Shown here in pieces: positions 32,868 to 46,050 of a stretch of 64,000 bases of DNA. This DNA comes from Lutraria lutraria (lineage: Eukaryota > Mollusca > Bivalvia > Venerida > Mactridae), in contig OZ026835.1 of the NCBI GenBank assembly GCA_964023205.1, positions 16,140,414 to 16,204,413 on the forward strand, written 5' to 3'. Numbering within the stretch: position 1 is the first letter of the stretch; every line of letters begins with the position of its first letter. Both the position numbers and the translations under genes were made by a program. The notes beneath the pieces were generated by a model that was not told the DNA's origin, made no database searches, and saw only the letters and a list, made by a program, of their open reading frames with translations.

Positions 32868-35800
32868 GTATTAGTTATCGTTCATATTTTGAATTTTATG
32901 GGATATATCACAAGCGACGCGAAGCGGAGCGCAGTGATATGTCGCATAAAATTCAAATTATGAACGATAACTGATTTACAGTTTGTCCTAATTTCTGTCA
33001 CGTGCGCATGTTTTGTCTCGACAAAAACTGTCAATCATCACTATAGATATGATTTGACACCGACCACAAAGTAACTTATTCATATAATATTATTCAGAGG
33101 GAAATTAAAATGAAAGCGGGTGCATTAAGTGTGCTTTTGTTTATAAAACTGTAACAATGGATTTTCACTTAGCTTACGACGAATTCTAGATCTATGATAG
33201 AAACTGGTATTTTCTTACTTTCTAACAATCAATACCATCGATCATTTTTAATGTTTCTTACTGTTCGACCGTTCTTTCAATTTAGACCATTAAGCCTAGA
33301 TGCACATTTATTTACAGTTTTTGACCGTTCTGTTTCGCGAAATAATTAACAATTACAACAGCAAAGCCTGCGTTTTCTCAGTACTTAAAGCAAACTTTTC
33401 GTTTTACCATGAACAGTTCTAGAATGACATACTAGGCTTTACTAGGCCTACGGGTATTGCGCTTGTAAAACACGGCATCTCACCCCTGTAAGTTTGAGTC
33501 CGGCTTGGATATGAAATCGTTGCAAGTGAGATAATAGGCACTCGCTTTCGGAGGTGTCTAGTACTGGCCTAAAGTTCTAAATTCGATCGCAGAGCTAAAA
33601 TCCCAATTCCGTTCTCAAAGTATTACGGTTGAATATAAGAAGCTGATTATTAATTTACAAAATACATATTCATGTTGGTTATGGTGTAATATGAGTAATA
33701 TCTGATCATAATTAACTTAGAAACACCAGAAGTCAAGCTATGATTTTTTAATTTTATAACCACGGGGCCTGTTACTACCATGGAACGATGGTAAGATGAA
33801 CTGCCCGCTTGTATTTGAATGAAATGCTGTTTTAACCGGACGCCAAACCCAACAGAAATAACAAAAATCATGGAAAATTCGTTCAGTATGACGCAATCTC
33901 TTACAAAGTCTATGGTAAATTTAAACTCCGCCTATTTTATTGAGCATCGTGCCATTGCGATTAAAATGATGACGTATTTTGCACCGCCCTAATCAGCGTT
34001 TGGTCACGTAGCGCACAAACTTGACTTATTTTCTCCATATCAGGTTGCTAGCACATTTTATTTTCAAATGAAATACGGGCATTTCGTAACGTTTCCTGCA
34101 CCACTTGAAATGAAAACAACGTCATTACGTCATCATTTAGGCCATTTTCGCGCTTTATACTTGGTTTATTGTAAGCGCATGTTAATTTTATGCTTCCATA
34201 ATAGATATTTGTAGACTTTTAACAATTCCAACAAATATAGTTAGGAACGTAATATACTTTTTAGTCGTCAATAAATGCTTTTGCCGACAAGTCTATCGTC
34301 TTCTTTTAGTAAGTTATTATGTATGCAGTCTTGAAAATATTAATGTCGATATGCTACCGTATTATTAAAACAACAAGGTTTCTATGTTAACTCTGTTGTT
34401 TATATTTTGAAGATAACAACATATCATGATATTTTTTTTACTATCAATAATATAAAGTGCCGATATTGATTCCTTACATACATTTTTTCACACCTTAATA
34501 AAAGCTATACTGTAAGTAATATGTATTTTACAATACATGATAATCGGTTGTTACAGTTTGTCCTAATTTCTCGTCCAATGAAATGTCCGCATTTCATTTG
34601 AAATTTGAAAAATATATCGCATAAAATTTGCCAAAACCCTGATATAGAGAAAATAAGTCGAATTTGTGTGCTACGTGACCAAGCGCAGAATAGGGCGGTG
34701 CAAGTTGCATCAGTTTTATTACGTCATCCTTAACCTTGCAATAAAGTAGCCGGAGTTTAAACTACTCATAGACTTCGTGGGAGATTGCGTCATTCGAACC
34801 AGGTCGTATAGCATACGAATTTTCCATGGTTTTCGCTATTCTTTTGTTGAATTTAATGCCCGTTTACAACAGAATTTCAGTCAAATATAAGCGTGTAGTC
34901 CATCTTGCCATTGTTCCTTGGTAGTAATACCAGGTTCAATGGTTGTAATAATTACTTCATAAATACATGTAGATACATTAATCTTACATCATTATAATCA
35001 ACCTAAATGTGCGTTTTATAAATCAACCAGCCCCTTATATGTATTCAACAATAATACGTTGAAAATGGAATGGATTTGATGCTCAGAAGTCGATTGTAAG
35101 TTGTATATAACATCTGGGCCGGTGCTAGACACCACACTTGCAAGGTTTTCCGATCTAAGCCGGACTCGAACATGTTCAAGAATCCAAGAAGTTTGGCAAG
35201 AAACAGAACGACCGAAAACTGTAAATAACGCTGCATAGGCCTAATGGACCAAATTGAAAGAATGGTCAAACAGTACGAAACATTGAAATCATGCATTTCT
35301 GGGTATTGATAATTTATATAATAAGCAAGACAAAACCCGTTTGTTACAGGTAAATGTTGGCTCGTATCTCTTATTAGCGCATATAAAGCACACTGAATGC
35401 CCCCGCTTTCTTTTTAATTTCCCTCTGAACGAAGGTACTTTGTGGGCGGCGTCAAATTACATATAGTCAATCATTTTAAAACTGAATGGTTTGATATTCA
35501 CTGTGGATTGAGACAAGGTTGTATATTGTGTCCTATTCTGTTTAATTTATATATTAATGACCTAGCTGGCCATTTACTTGAAGTCTTTTAATATTGCTGT
35601 AAATTTAGATCAAGATCGTATTTGTATACTGTTATATGCAGATGACATAGTATTGTTGGCGGAAACTAGTAATGATTTGCAACGTTTGCTTGATGCTTTG
35701 AATGACTGGTGTAGTATGAATGATATGTCAATCAATTGCAAAAAGAGTAATATTGTTCATTTTCGTCCTAATTCTTGCGTGAATACAGATGTCATTTTTA

Positions 35801-37493
35801 GATGTGGAAATAATTTGTTAAATGTTGTTGACAAGTACACGTATCTTGGTATTGTTCTTAATGAAAATTTAAACTTTGATTTTACTGCTAGAGTTGTTGC
35901 GCAGAGTGCTAATCGTGCTATTGGGTTGGTTATTGCGAAATGTAAATTGTTGGGTGGAGTCCCGTATGATGTTTTACCAAATTGTATGATTCAGTTGTCT
36001 GGCCAGTTATAGCGTATGGTGCGGCCATTTGGGGACAAAAAGCCTTTTCATGTATTGATGCTGTTCAAAATAAGGCTATGCGTTACTTCTTAGGGGTTGG
36101 CAAGTACACTTCGAATTCGGCCGTTACTGGCGAAATGGCATGGACGCCGCCTATAGTTCGGCGGTGGAGCTGTATCTCTACATATTGGGCAAGATTAAAT
36201 TCATTACATGCATCTCGTCTCACTAAACGTATAGCACTTTGGGCAATTTCTCTAGCAAATAATTCTTGTAAAAACTGGCATCATAATGTTAAAAGAAAAT
36301 TGTTTGAGCTTGATTTGTATCAATATAGTGACATCAATATAGCCATACCGAAACATAGTATTAAACGCTCTGTGGAGGAACGTATGTTCAATATTTTTAA
36401 AACAGAATGGCTTAATTCGGTACAACAAATTTCAAGTCGTAGTGGTAGGGGTGGGAATAAACTACGCACCTATGCCCTGTTTAAACAACATATTACTGCT
36501 GAAAAATATTGTAAAATGTCTAAAAATGATCTTGCCATTTAGTCATAGATCGGCTTTTTGTAAATTCAGATGTGGCTTGAAACTGGTAGATATGAAAGGT
36601 TACCTGTGGATGAAAGAACTTGTCCTTTCTGTAATGTTTTTATTGAAGATGAATGCCATGTAATACTTAACTGCAGTTTATATGAAGACTTACGTTTTAA
36701 TCTTGTACAACAAGCTACAGAAGTTTGTGATATATTTTATAATTTGTCAGACAACGATAAACTAGTCGTGTTATTTACTCACCCGGATTTGATTCGTTTA
36801 AGTGCCGAAACCTGCTGTAATATTTTAAATCGTAGAAATTCTTATCTATGTTTTTTTTTATTATTATTATTATTCCAATTGTTGTTATTTCTCGTTACAC
36901 GTCTGTCATGTGTAACCTTTTTATCATTTGTTTCCAGCTATACCTCTTAATAGTTTGATAATTTATTATATTGTTCCTTTTTATGTTCATTGTATTCGAG
37001 ACATATTCTTAATAACTAGATTGAGACTAGCATTCTTTTATTATTTATAAGCAATTGTAGTATTACTTTTTAACTCTTTTGTCGGTTTTAAGCTAGATTT
37101 TTATTTTATTATAATATAATATGAATACATGTATAGTAAAAGTAATAATATATATATAAATATATGTAGTTTTAGTTTGTACTTTTCTTGTGAATAATTT
37201 TACCAGTCTCTTATAATTCTCTGTTAGAATGGTCACATAATAATGACTCTGTGATATAATGTAATGTGATTGTATTTGTATATATGTGAATGAGACTTAA
37301 ATAAAGAATATATATGTATACTGATGAATGACAGTTTTCGTCGAGACAAAACATGCATATATGTGACTGAAATTAGGACAAACTGTAAAGCAGTTATCGT
37401 TCATATCATGAATTTTATGCGACATATCACTGCGCTCCGCTTTGCGTCGCTTGTGATATATCCCATAAAATTCAAAATATGAACGATAACTAA
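32868..37493. repeat. large palindrome interrupted by a LINE
   Basis: The left arm (32868-about 34105) matches the right arm (about 34580-35470 plus 37321-37493) inverted. Matched blocks include GTTATCGTTCATATTTTGAA (32875 and inverted at 37466-37490), GAGGGAAATTAAAATGAAAG (33098, inverted near 35410) and CATGGAAAATTCGT-type sequence (33870/34820). Without the LINE the palindrome is about 2.8 kb. Each arm tip is itself a hairpin (32875-32972 and 37390-37490) around GCGACGCGAAGCGGAGCGCA. Arms are diverged, so this is not an assembly artefact. Confidence 0.75.
35471..37320 (+). pseudogene. 5'-truncated non-LTR retrotransposon (reverse transcriptase fragment)
   Basis: Reads TEWFDIHCGLRQGCILCPIL with FNLYINDL, then the catalytic YADDIVLLAE (35635-35664), then DSVVWPVIAYGAAIWG and a C-terminal zinc-binding motif CPFC-x9-CHVILNC near 36620-36672. 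Three frameshifts (about 35580, 35985 and 36540) break the frame. AATAAA stands at 37299. It is inserted in the right arm of the palindrome. The clade (jockey, I or CR1-like) is not decided. Confidence 0.85.
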
Positions 37494-38383
37494 TACATAT
37501 ACAAAATATAACACCTTCAGTCACGTACAGTTAGCAGGGTACAAGTATCACGTGATATCTTGGCTTGGTCCATCAATGCCATGACGACTTAATGTCAGAT
37601 TTATATGGTTGATTGAAAGCCTCCGCTCGCTGTAATTTTAGCGCAACATGTAGTAATAAGCTTTGCGTCCGATGACAAGTTTTGTTTTTCGTAAAAGATT
37701 TTTGCAACTCCAAAGCGACTTCCTTCACACTGAAAACCTGCAATATTTCTCAACATCCAGGACAAACATAGTAAAGTCCTCTCATGTTGGAGCATCAGAA
37801 ACTGCGTAATGCATAACATATTCATTTTTAGCAATTTTTGTACGAAACATTTATTATGCATTAAAATTTTTGTATTATGCATTAAAATTTTTGATTTTTT
37901 GTTTTATTAATTAAAGTGTGTTTGATGTTGTTTATAATAATTTTTAGAAGAAATTGGGTTAAAGAAAATGTATGTAGTAAGATCTAATTATACAACTTGT
38001 ATCCTAGCAACTTTTCTCAATAGTAACATAAGAATTAGTACAGATAGGAAGATCTTAAATTACCTATCTCATTTAATCGCTTTAACTTTATTAGTTATCT
38101 ATTTTTCAGACCTTTCGATAGTAATTGTATAAAAGAACTTTTAATATTATCAGTCACCTTAAGCGGATCTGACAAGAACTTAAAGGGTTTCAGTTAATAC
38201 TTTAAGTTAGAAATAAACATTGTTTCATCGGCTGACTTCAAATTTTATAACAAGAAATTATATTTGATTGGTTAAAATTAACTATGCGACTTAAGGGTCA
38301 CGTGAATTATAAAGACATTGATTGGTCAGTTATTGTTGTAGAAGTTGTTGTCTTAAAGTCCTTTCCTCTAAAGGGTCATAGAT

Positions 38384-39097
38384 TGTATGACTCTGGTAAG
38401 AAATATATTAAATATACTTGAGAAAATAAATTGAAGAAAAGGACATCTTTTTGTTTTAGGTGAGTTAGACATTTTCGTATTTTTTGTTGAACTCAATTTC
38501 TTATGATTGTATATGTATGTTGCTAGAATCCAAATTGTATGTGTATGTTGTTAAAATTCAAATTGTTTTTCTACTGTTGTATTATTTGGATAAGTTTTAA
38601 TCTAAGTAAATTTATTGTAAGTATGTACTTGCAGCAATCTTTTCGTTCAACTAGTCGTTTCGTTTAATTGTGATTAGTTGGGTTAATTTAAAGTAAAATA
38701 AACATGGAGGTTTCTGTCCGTAGAATTTATTTCCGGAATCTTTTTATTGATAGTATTCGGTGAGAATTTCAGTTTTAATCATTTTTACATGTTATAATGT
38801 AAGATAATGGTAAATGTGATTGAATACAGAATGTACATTGTAAAATCATCATCATTTGTATAATTAAATCTTAGTTGAAATGACTTATTGAAACATATTT
38901 ATTGTTGAAAAAAATTAGATACTTTAACTTAACTTGTTTGTATGATTATTATATGTAATCAAACTTATATTGGAATTTCACTTTCGAACTGTTTTTGTTT
39001 ATCATTTATATATATAGATTGTATGACTCTGGTAAGAAATATATTAAATATACTTGAGAAAATAAATTGAGGAAAAGGACATCTTTTTGTTTTAGAA
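38384..39097. repeat. direct repeat pair of about 79 bp, 635 bp apart
   Basis: GATTGTATGACTCTGGTAAG followed by AAATATATTAAATATACTTG and ending CATCTTTTTGTTTTAG occurs at about 38384-38460 and 39019-39097 with about one mismatch. The second copy is followed by AAATTCCCCTAGAACC. It could be LTR-like or a local duplication; no LTR ends (TG...CA) or primer-binding site were found. Confidence 0.6.
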
Positions 39098-40125
39098 ATT
39101 CCCCTAGAACCAACGACAACTCAAAGCAGAACACATTCCTGCGTGTCTTTACTAATTCTGGACGTTGTTATTTGTACATTGTTAGACTGTTCGCAAAACC
39201 GCATAGACCAGGAAAAGGCGTATTTTTAAATGATGACTTTTGAGTTAAATGCAAAAATTGATTTACTGAATTTCTTCAGCCGCTGACTTTTCGGCGAAAT
39301 TTACACAATTCTTTGCCGAGTGACCAACCGTCGTCACGTGTCCTGAAATTAATCTGATTTAGTTAAGTATTCGATAAATGTGACAATCAAGAAAATAAAA
39401 TTTATTAGCGGTGTCAACTGAAAATAAAGATGTGTAGCGCGCTGTAAATAATTGATCAACCAAATTTATAAAAAGTCCATGCAGAACTCGTGGCAACCAA
39501 TAGGAAAATCTTTAAAATAATTCTTGACTTGCCATTAACAACAATACATGTAGCATTATCTAGTAGATCTCTACCTAATTCATTCAAATTATGGTCATTG
39601 GGTAAAAATTGGCCCCGTTACTTGATTTTACATACAATAATAAATATATGAAATCGTTTAAAATCTTTTTGTCCGAAGCAAGTCCTTGAGCTATGATATG
39701 ATATTTGGTTTGAAACATTGTCTAGCAGACATCTACCAAGTTTGTTCAAATGATGGCTCCGGGGTCATTTTTTTCTTAATAATAGTCTTTTCTTCTTGAG
39801 TGCGATTATAGGTAAAGAGGTAAAAAGTAAAAGGATATGTTTATAGTCAGAAATTTATATTCATAATCAACCGACTTTTACAAGTTACCCCCGATCACTG
39901 GGTTATGGGTAAGTTCGAGATTCGCGAGATATTTTTTCTGCCCGTAATTTTCCATTTACGCGCACCCGCATTTTGTTTATATACACTCAGTTTGAATAAA
40001 ATATACGTTAGTAACATTTCCCCCGTCATTATGTGAGTTTCATTCGTGTCTCAAACGCAGCAACTGTTCATAAATTGCATATTTGTATGTGCATTCAACC
40101 TGACCTTGTGGCGTGTACAAAGGGG

Positions 40126-41463
40126 TAGGTTCACTTAGGGCCTAAAATGGCCCTGTGCCAGATTTCCTTGATATTTTGACAGTATAATATATTGGACGTT
40201 TCTTCATTAAAAACATGTTTTCAAACTGTTCTGAAATGAGTATTGTTGCTATAGCAACGAATTTAAAAAAAAATAAAAATGGAAAAACCTCAAAATTTCT
40301 GTTCCATGGCCTCAATGTTCTTTTTATTAAGTGTATATGATTGTGCATGTTGACTAAAGTGACAAGATATTTTTATTCCATGGTTGCTATGGAAACGTGG
40401 AAGTCACGTGACTGGGCATAATATAGCGGTGTTTCGTGTTTATATCGATGATATACGAATTATTTTGACAAAATTTATACAGTAGAAAAAATAACATACA
40501 TATATCAAGACATATTGTATGTATTGTTTCCATGTGAAATAAATGTAAATTGCTAAAGTACACATCAGAGATTCTTATTTACTTACACAATGATTATACA
40601 ATGAGTTTTACACTCAAATTCAATTATCAATACAATGTACTTAATGTACATTAACATCAAATATACTGCAAGATATCCATTTGAATGGTACATATGTTGA
40701 AACCAAGTAGAATATTTTTAATGTAAAGTAAAAATATTCTGCTTTTTTGAGGAAAATCAATGCATTCCATTGCAAAAAATATCTGAATGCAATACAAAGT
40801 AATGCTGTACTATTTATTGCTGAACTATCAATGAGGGAATTTGGCACAGACATTTTGTCATAAAAACCTGTCCCTTTGTTGCAATGGTAACTGAATTGGA
40901 ATTATTGATTTCAATAATGTTGGAAATGATATCACAGTTGCTATAAATAAATTGTTTGATGTCCAAATGAAGGGAACATAAGATGAAAAACATTAAATCA
41001 GACAGAGTATTACTTTGTTTAAACTGCTCATATAAAATAATTCAGTTGCCATGGAAACAAAATATCTAAGAACATTGCTATACAATGTAATTTCATTAAA
41101 TCACATGGATTTATGAAAATTTGTGTGACTAAATTGCATTTTTGAAGAAAACTCAAAAATGAGATTTAAAAAAAAAAGATTTCAACAGGTTACCATGGCA
41201 ACTAAAATAATATATATATATATATTGACCATATCCCTGTCTCTGTCATATACAACAAAAAATATCACATTTCGCCCAATCATTATATGTAAAATAGTGT
41301 TTTTTCAATTTCTAGCAAAAAAGTATTTCTGTTGCCATGGCAACGCTTTTTATAGTGGAGCTTTAAAAATCATGTTTTCTTCAAATATGATGAATAGTGA
41401 ACATATAATGAGATGTTGGACATAATTTGACACAGGGCCATTTTTGGCCCTAAGTGAACCTAC
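40126..41463. mobile_element. 1.34-kb inverted-repeat element carrying six X-box palindromes
   Basis: The ends TAGGTTCACTTAGGGCC-TAAAATGGCCCTGTG (40126) and CACAGGGCC-ATTTTTGGCCCTAAGTGAACCTA (to 41462) are inverted. The interior lacks a transposase but has six 14-bp words close to GTTGCCATGGCAAC (40245, 40383, 40878, 41045, 41189, 41331). Short open frames here have no recognisable product. Confidence 0.75.
40245..41344. promoter_or_regulatory. six RFX X-box-like palindromes
   Basis: GTTGCTATAGCAAC (40245-40258), GTTGCTATGGAAAC (40383-40396), GTTGCAATGGTAAC (40878-40891), GTTGCCATGGAAAC (41045-41058), GTTACCATGGCAAC (41189-41202), GTTGCCATGGCAAC (41331-41344). All fit the RFX-factor X-box shape (GTTRCC-AT-GGYAAC). 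Binding and function are inferred from the motif only. Confidence 0.55.
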
Positions 41464-42197
41464 TCCTTCAAACAAAAACGAACATGTACATATGTTTCGG
41501 ATTTTTTCTCTTCATAATAATAGTTTTCGTACATCGATGTCTTCATGATCAAGTTAAAGTATAAATCCCGTTATCAACTCTTAGATAAAACAACCAAATT
41601 TGATGAATATTGCTCCCACCGAATGCTGTCTTTATGTGCAGAATGATTTACGTCATTTTGGCATGGTATGACTTTAGGAAACGTTACGATACTGAAAAAA
41701 GTAGCCTGAAGAGGTATGGATTTTTTTCGCTTAATATGTAGATAAATGAATGTTTTACACACTGTCAATTTTTGAAAAAATTCTACCACGGCGTTTTAAC
41801 TACATTTGCATTTATCTGAATATTTTACGTCGAAATAACGTTCCCATAATGACGTTTTGACGTCGATTAATTTCCGACAGGCCGGGCGGTCATAGATATT
41901 CAAAGCATTGATGAATATCATTCGGTAGACAACTGCATTCCCTCATTCACAAAGTGCGAATTTTCAATCTATGACAATTTAAAGCAAAGCTACAAGGGAA
42001 AAAGTACAACGAGCCGTTCACATAGCTGGTGCCGCTAGGTGGCGTTTTAACGTCGTTTAGTTGCTAGGTTATCGACGTCAAACTATAAAAAGAACTATAT
42101 TTTCGTAAGCGCTGCTACTTCAGGTACAATTCCTCCAAATTTCATGCCATTCTGACACACTTTCTTTTTTGCCGAGCAACACCGCGAACTACCTTAA

Positions 42198-44065
42198 ATA
42201 TTATGAGCTATGCATTGCGCAACATAAGATATAACGAAAGCAATCCGAAATAATAGTGAATCTAACAATACTGGTACTTGCCTGAATAAAAGTGGTAAGT
42301 CAATGTGTCGACAGTTCCTACCAGTTAAGTTTTTAGAGAATTTGACTTGTCTGCTGTATACGTCTTTATTTCTGCGGATGCAAAATTTTGCTTTTTTTTC
42401 AGATTTTAATGAACTGACAGGTTCTATATTTGGCGGTTTCATATCAAACCGCCAAAATAGAACCACATCCTGTCTTGTTAAGCGCCAAAGTTAAATAGAC
42501 AAATAGTTACGTGAAAAAGTGTTAAAATCTTTCAATAACAAAAGTGGCATTTATTTTGCGGTGTTTATTATTCGCGAGGTTTTATATTGGCGTGGTCTAG
42601 ATTTGGCAGTTCCGATGCTTACCGCCAAAATACAGTATTGTTTTGTTTTTTTTGTGCACAAAATGCTCTTTACTTTTGAATAAAAACTCCACATACTGGT
42701 TCGGGTCCTAGAAACGGACATTTTTAAAACATTTTTCGTAAAAAATCCGGTATTTTCTTTTGTACCTGACGTTTGAAATTTCACCTGAGGTTCAATATAT
42801 AACTTCAGCTGATTGTGATTTTGGCTTAAGAATTGTAAATATTGTTTTAAAGACCAGACAAGGTAATACAATTTTACCTTTCAATGTTTTTTATGACGAT
42901 TAATTGCAGGGCCTTAAAAAAATCTTCAACATGTGCAGTGCGCTGTTTTTCACCCACCCCAAATGTAAACATGATTGTTGTGAAAGACAAGATAACGCGT
43001 GACATTACATACAAATTCTTACACTAGACTGTTGCGGCAGCGATATGTTGCTAACAACTATGCGTATAAATGATTTACAACAGATCATGAAAAAATTACA
43101 TTATCGAACTTTTAGGAGTACTACGTCCGGTTTGGTGGACGTCCGAATTGGGTGGTCTTGAATCAGTACTGTCAATTTATTATAAGTACAAATTCATCAA
43201 TGTTAGGCATGGGCAATACGTCTTGAACAACTGTGTACTGAAATTGACGTGACAGTGTTTATACCTAATAACAATACAACCTATAATTAAACCAAAATCA
43301 TATTGATTCAAAACACATGTATTTTGGTCATCTATCTTTATAGAACATTGTGACTTCAGATTACTGAACCTTCCAAAATTAGGAAACCTCAGACATTTTA
43401 GATCAGGTACCTTAACAGACCTTTCTCTAATGACACTTATCTCTTTGAACATGAATTGAAGCAGTATACAATATTTTTATCTTAATGTTCTGCTATGTCT
43501 TGATCTCAGTGTTTTAGTCTCTAATAGTGTTCTTCATATATTTTACCACATTAATTGGCATTATAATCGTAAAATCACTTAACTTGGAAACAAATTACTG
43601 TGGTCAATATTGTTATCATTGAACAAGTGATATGATACCAAAGAATGTTCTGATATGTCATAAAAAACTTACTTTTGTATTATTTTTTGGTTATTTAGCG
43701 TATAATACGCATCAGTGACTTGAAACAAAAAACACACTACAGACTCTTTGTAGTTTGTACGTGTTTACAGTGATAAACTTTTGATAACAATCATCTAAAA
43801 TATCAAAATTATACATTGTCAACAGTCAGTAGTGTGAATTATTGCATATGGCTCTCTCGGCAAATGTACCAGGCTTTCAAAATAAACCAATCTTTACACA
43901 GTTGGGTGCAGGTATCTTATTTCGACGCAACAACGATTCGTCGCCAGTTCGGATTGGATCTCGCTTGAATAATTTCAGGTATGTTCTTTTAACGCACAGT
44001 GTATGTCGTCTGAGTTAGATATTTACGAAGCCTTCCGATACAGGTCTACAGTACATCAAACGGGA
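42198..44065. other. intergenic, nothing recognised
   Basis: AT-rich sequence between the 9.4-kb composite and the LINE region. Short words such as GCCAAAATAGAACCACATC recur in part (GGCGGTTTCATATCAAACCGCC hairpin near 42432). No gene or element could be supported. Confidence 0.5.
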
Positions 44066-44068
44066 ATA

Positions 44069-44324
44069 CAGTAAAACCTGTCTTAAGCGACTACTCAAGG
44101 GAGAACGAAAATATGGTCTTTGAAGACAGGTGGTCTCTTAACTAATGATTGGAGTTACATACTATGAAATAGTACGAAACCATGTACATTTAGTTAGGCA
44201 GTTAGACAGATGGTCGCATAACCTATGTTAAATTAAAGTTTAAAAACTCTCAGGAGGAATTGAGAGCGGTCGCACAAGACAAGAGGTCGCTTGTAAAAGG
44301 TGGTCGGAAGGACAGGTTTTACAG
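44069..44324. mobile_element. mariner-like MITE inserted in a LINE
   Basis: The ends CAGTAAAACCTGTCTTAAGC (44069) and GGACAGGTTTTACAG (to 44324) are inverted and flanked by TA (44067-44068, 44325-44326). The same family as 12005-12892 (shared GTGGTCGG and CTTAAGCGAC words). It interrupts the C-terminal part of the LINE frame. Confidence 0.65.
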
Positions 44325-44329
44325 TAATA

Positions 44330-46050
44330 CCATGCAATTGTAATATCATTTTTTTGATCAATAAAAAGATTACAATCAAATAAATTATGATATTCATCAC
44401 CTAATTTCGAACAGTTTATGCAGAGACGTTCATTTAATGGTGTTGTATTCCAGTTACCTGTTTCAACTGGGAGTTCATGATTTCTTGTTCTAAATTTTAT
44501 AATAAAGGATAGTAAATTCATTAGGGTGTTTGATAAGTAATTTTCATAGCCAAATGAAGTTTTGACAATTTTGTAAAATGTATTATTTTTAGATTTTTCC
44601 ATGGCAGGAAACCAGTCATTGATATATAGATCTTTAAGTTTTTGTTTAATACTAAGTTTAAGCCATTTTGGATTCAGCACGTTCTGATTTTGCCAAATAT
44701 CAGGGAAACCACATTTAATCAATATTGATTTAATCTTATGAATACATGGAAAATGTTTTTTGTTAGTATTATCACCTGTGTCATTGAATGATTTTTGCAG
44801 AATAAAATATAAAATGGAAGATAATTTTGATGGGACTGAATTGTAACCGTTTAATATTCGTATCGTGAATGAGATCATTTTTTCTTCAATATCGAGTGAC
44901 AATGGTGTAATGCCAGTTTCACCATGAACCATATAGTTTGGGGTAGATCGTTTTAGTTTAAGTACGTATTTCAGAAATTTAAGTTGAATATTTTCAATTA
45001 CTTTATTATTACTAAATCCCCAAATTTCAGCTCCGTATAAAAGGATAGGTTTTATTGTTTTATCGAAAAGATCTAATTGCAAATCAGGAGGTAAGTGTAA
45101 GCGAATTTCGAATTAGGCTGTACATAGCTCTGGTGGCTTGATTTGCGATGTGAGTTTTACAAAATGTAAAAGAACCATTCTTACTAAAATATACACCTAA
45201 GTATTTATACTCATTTACAATTTCTAAGCAATCATTCTTGTATTCAAATCGGTAATCTGACTGCTTACATTTTGAAAAGACAACTATTTTAGATTTTGAG
45301 ACATTGACAGTTAATCTTCACTGGTCACAATATTTAGCATATATATCTAAAGCTGTTTGTAGTCCTAGCTCTGTTTCCGACAAAATTACTGTATCATCAG
45401 CGTAAAGTAAAATAAATATTTTTAAGTATTGAAATAATTGCATTTCATACCTATGATCAGGAATACGAATACTATAGTCAAAATTATGAAGGTTAAAAAA
45501 CTCTTCAATATCATTTAAGAATAACGAGAATAACAAGGGGGAAAGATTTTCTCCCTGCCGGACCCCAATATTTGAGTGGAAAAAGTTAAACAATTCTGAG
45601 TTAACTGACACACAAGATTTGATATTTTGATACATACTCTTGATAACATTCGGACACTTTCCATTTATATTTAATTGAACTAATTTTTGCCACAACCCGT
45701 TTCTCCATACTGTGTCAAAGGCTTGCTTTAGATCTATAAAGGCACAACATATTTGTTTTTCTTTTGATTTATATTAGGGATTTGAACAAGTTGTTGTAGA
45801 ATAAACAAATTATCTGAGGTTGAGAATCCCTTCCTGAAGCCTGCTTGAGTATTATTTATTATTTCATTTGACTCGACATATTTTGTTAGTCTATTATTTA
45901 GAACACAAGTAAAGAGTTTTCCTAGGCAACTTAATAGGGTTATCGGTCTATAATTTTCTGGTTTGGATTTATCTCCCTTATTTTTATAAATGGGGTTTAT
46001 AATTCCTATCGTCCAAGATTCAGGTATAATTCCACTATCAAATGCTTAAT
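44330..46050 (-). pseudogene. non-LTR retrotransposon reverse transcriptase (broken)
   Basis: Read downward from about 46050: ESWTIGIINPIYKNKGDKSK, PENYRPITLLSCLGKLFT, NNTQAGFRKGFSTSDN, then FIDLKQAFDTVW, VSVNSELFNFFHSNIGVRQG with ENLSPLLFSLFLNDIEEF, LLYADDTVILSE (about 45376-45411) and IKPILLYGAEIWGF, and a C-terminal CINCSKLGDEYHNLFDC zinc motif (about 44367-44417). Frameshifts or stops near 45110, 45317 and 45770 break it. The clade differs from the LINE at 35.5 kb by its residues around YGAEIWG. Inserted between the two host genes. Confidence 0.85.

Larger units (their letters stand above)
32836..42193. mobile_element. 9.4-kb TTAA-bounded composite element
   Basis: The ends GGTAGTTCGCGGTGTTGCTC (with GGCAAAAAAGAA, 32836-32867) and TTCTTTTTTGCCGAGCAACA (with CCGCGAACTACC, 42162-42193) are perfect inverted copies of about 32 bp. 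TTAA stands at 32832-32835 and 42194-42197. The interior carries a palindromic element (32868-37493), a LINE fragment (about 35471-37320), a direct repeat pair (38384/39019) and an X-box-rich element (about 40126-41463). No transposase gene of its own is visible. It may be one large non-autonomous unit repeatedly invaded by others. Confidence 0.75.

Noticed and set aside
38384..39097. LTR retrotransposon
   Set aside because: No TG...CA ends, primer-binding site, polypurine tract or gag/pol sequence between or beside the repeats.
42029..42044. CTCF-like word TGCCGCTAGGTGGCG near the end of the 9.4-kb composite
   Set aside because: A single match to a degenerate motif; could be chance, and no second site supports it.
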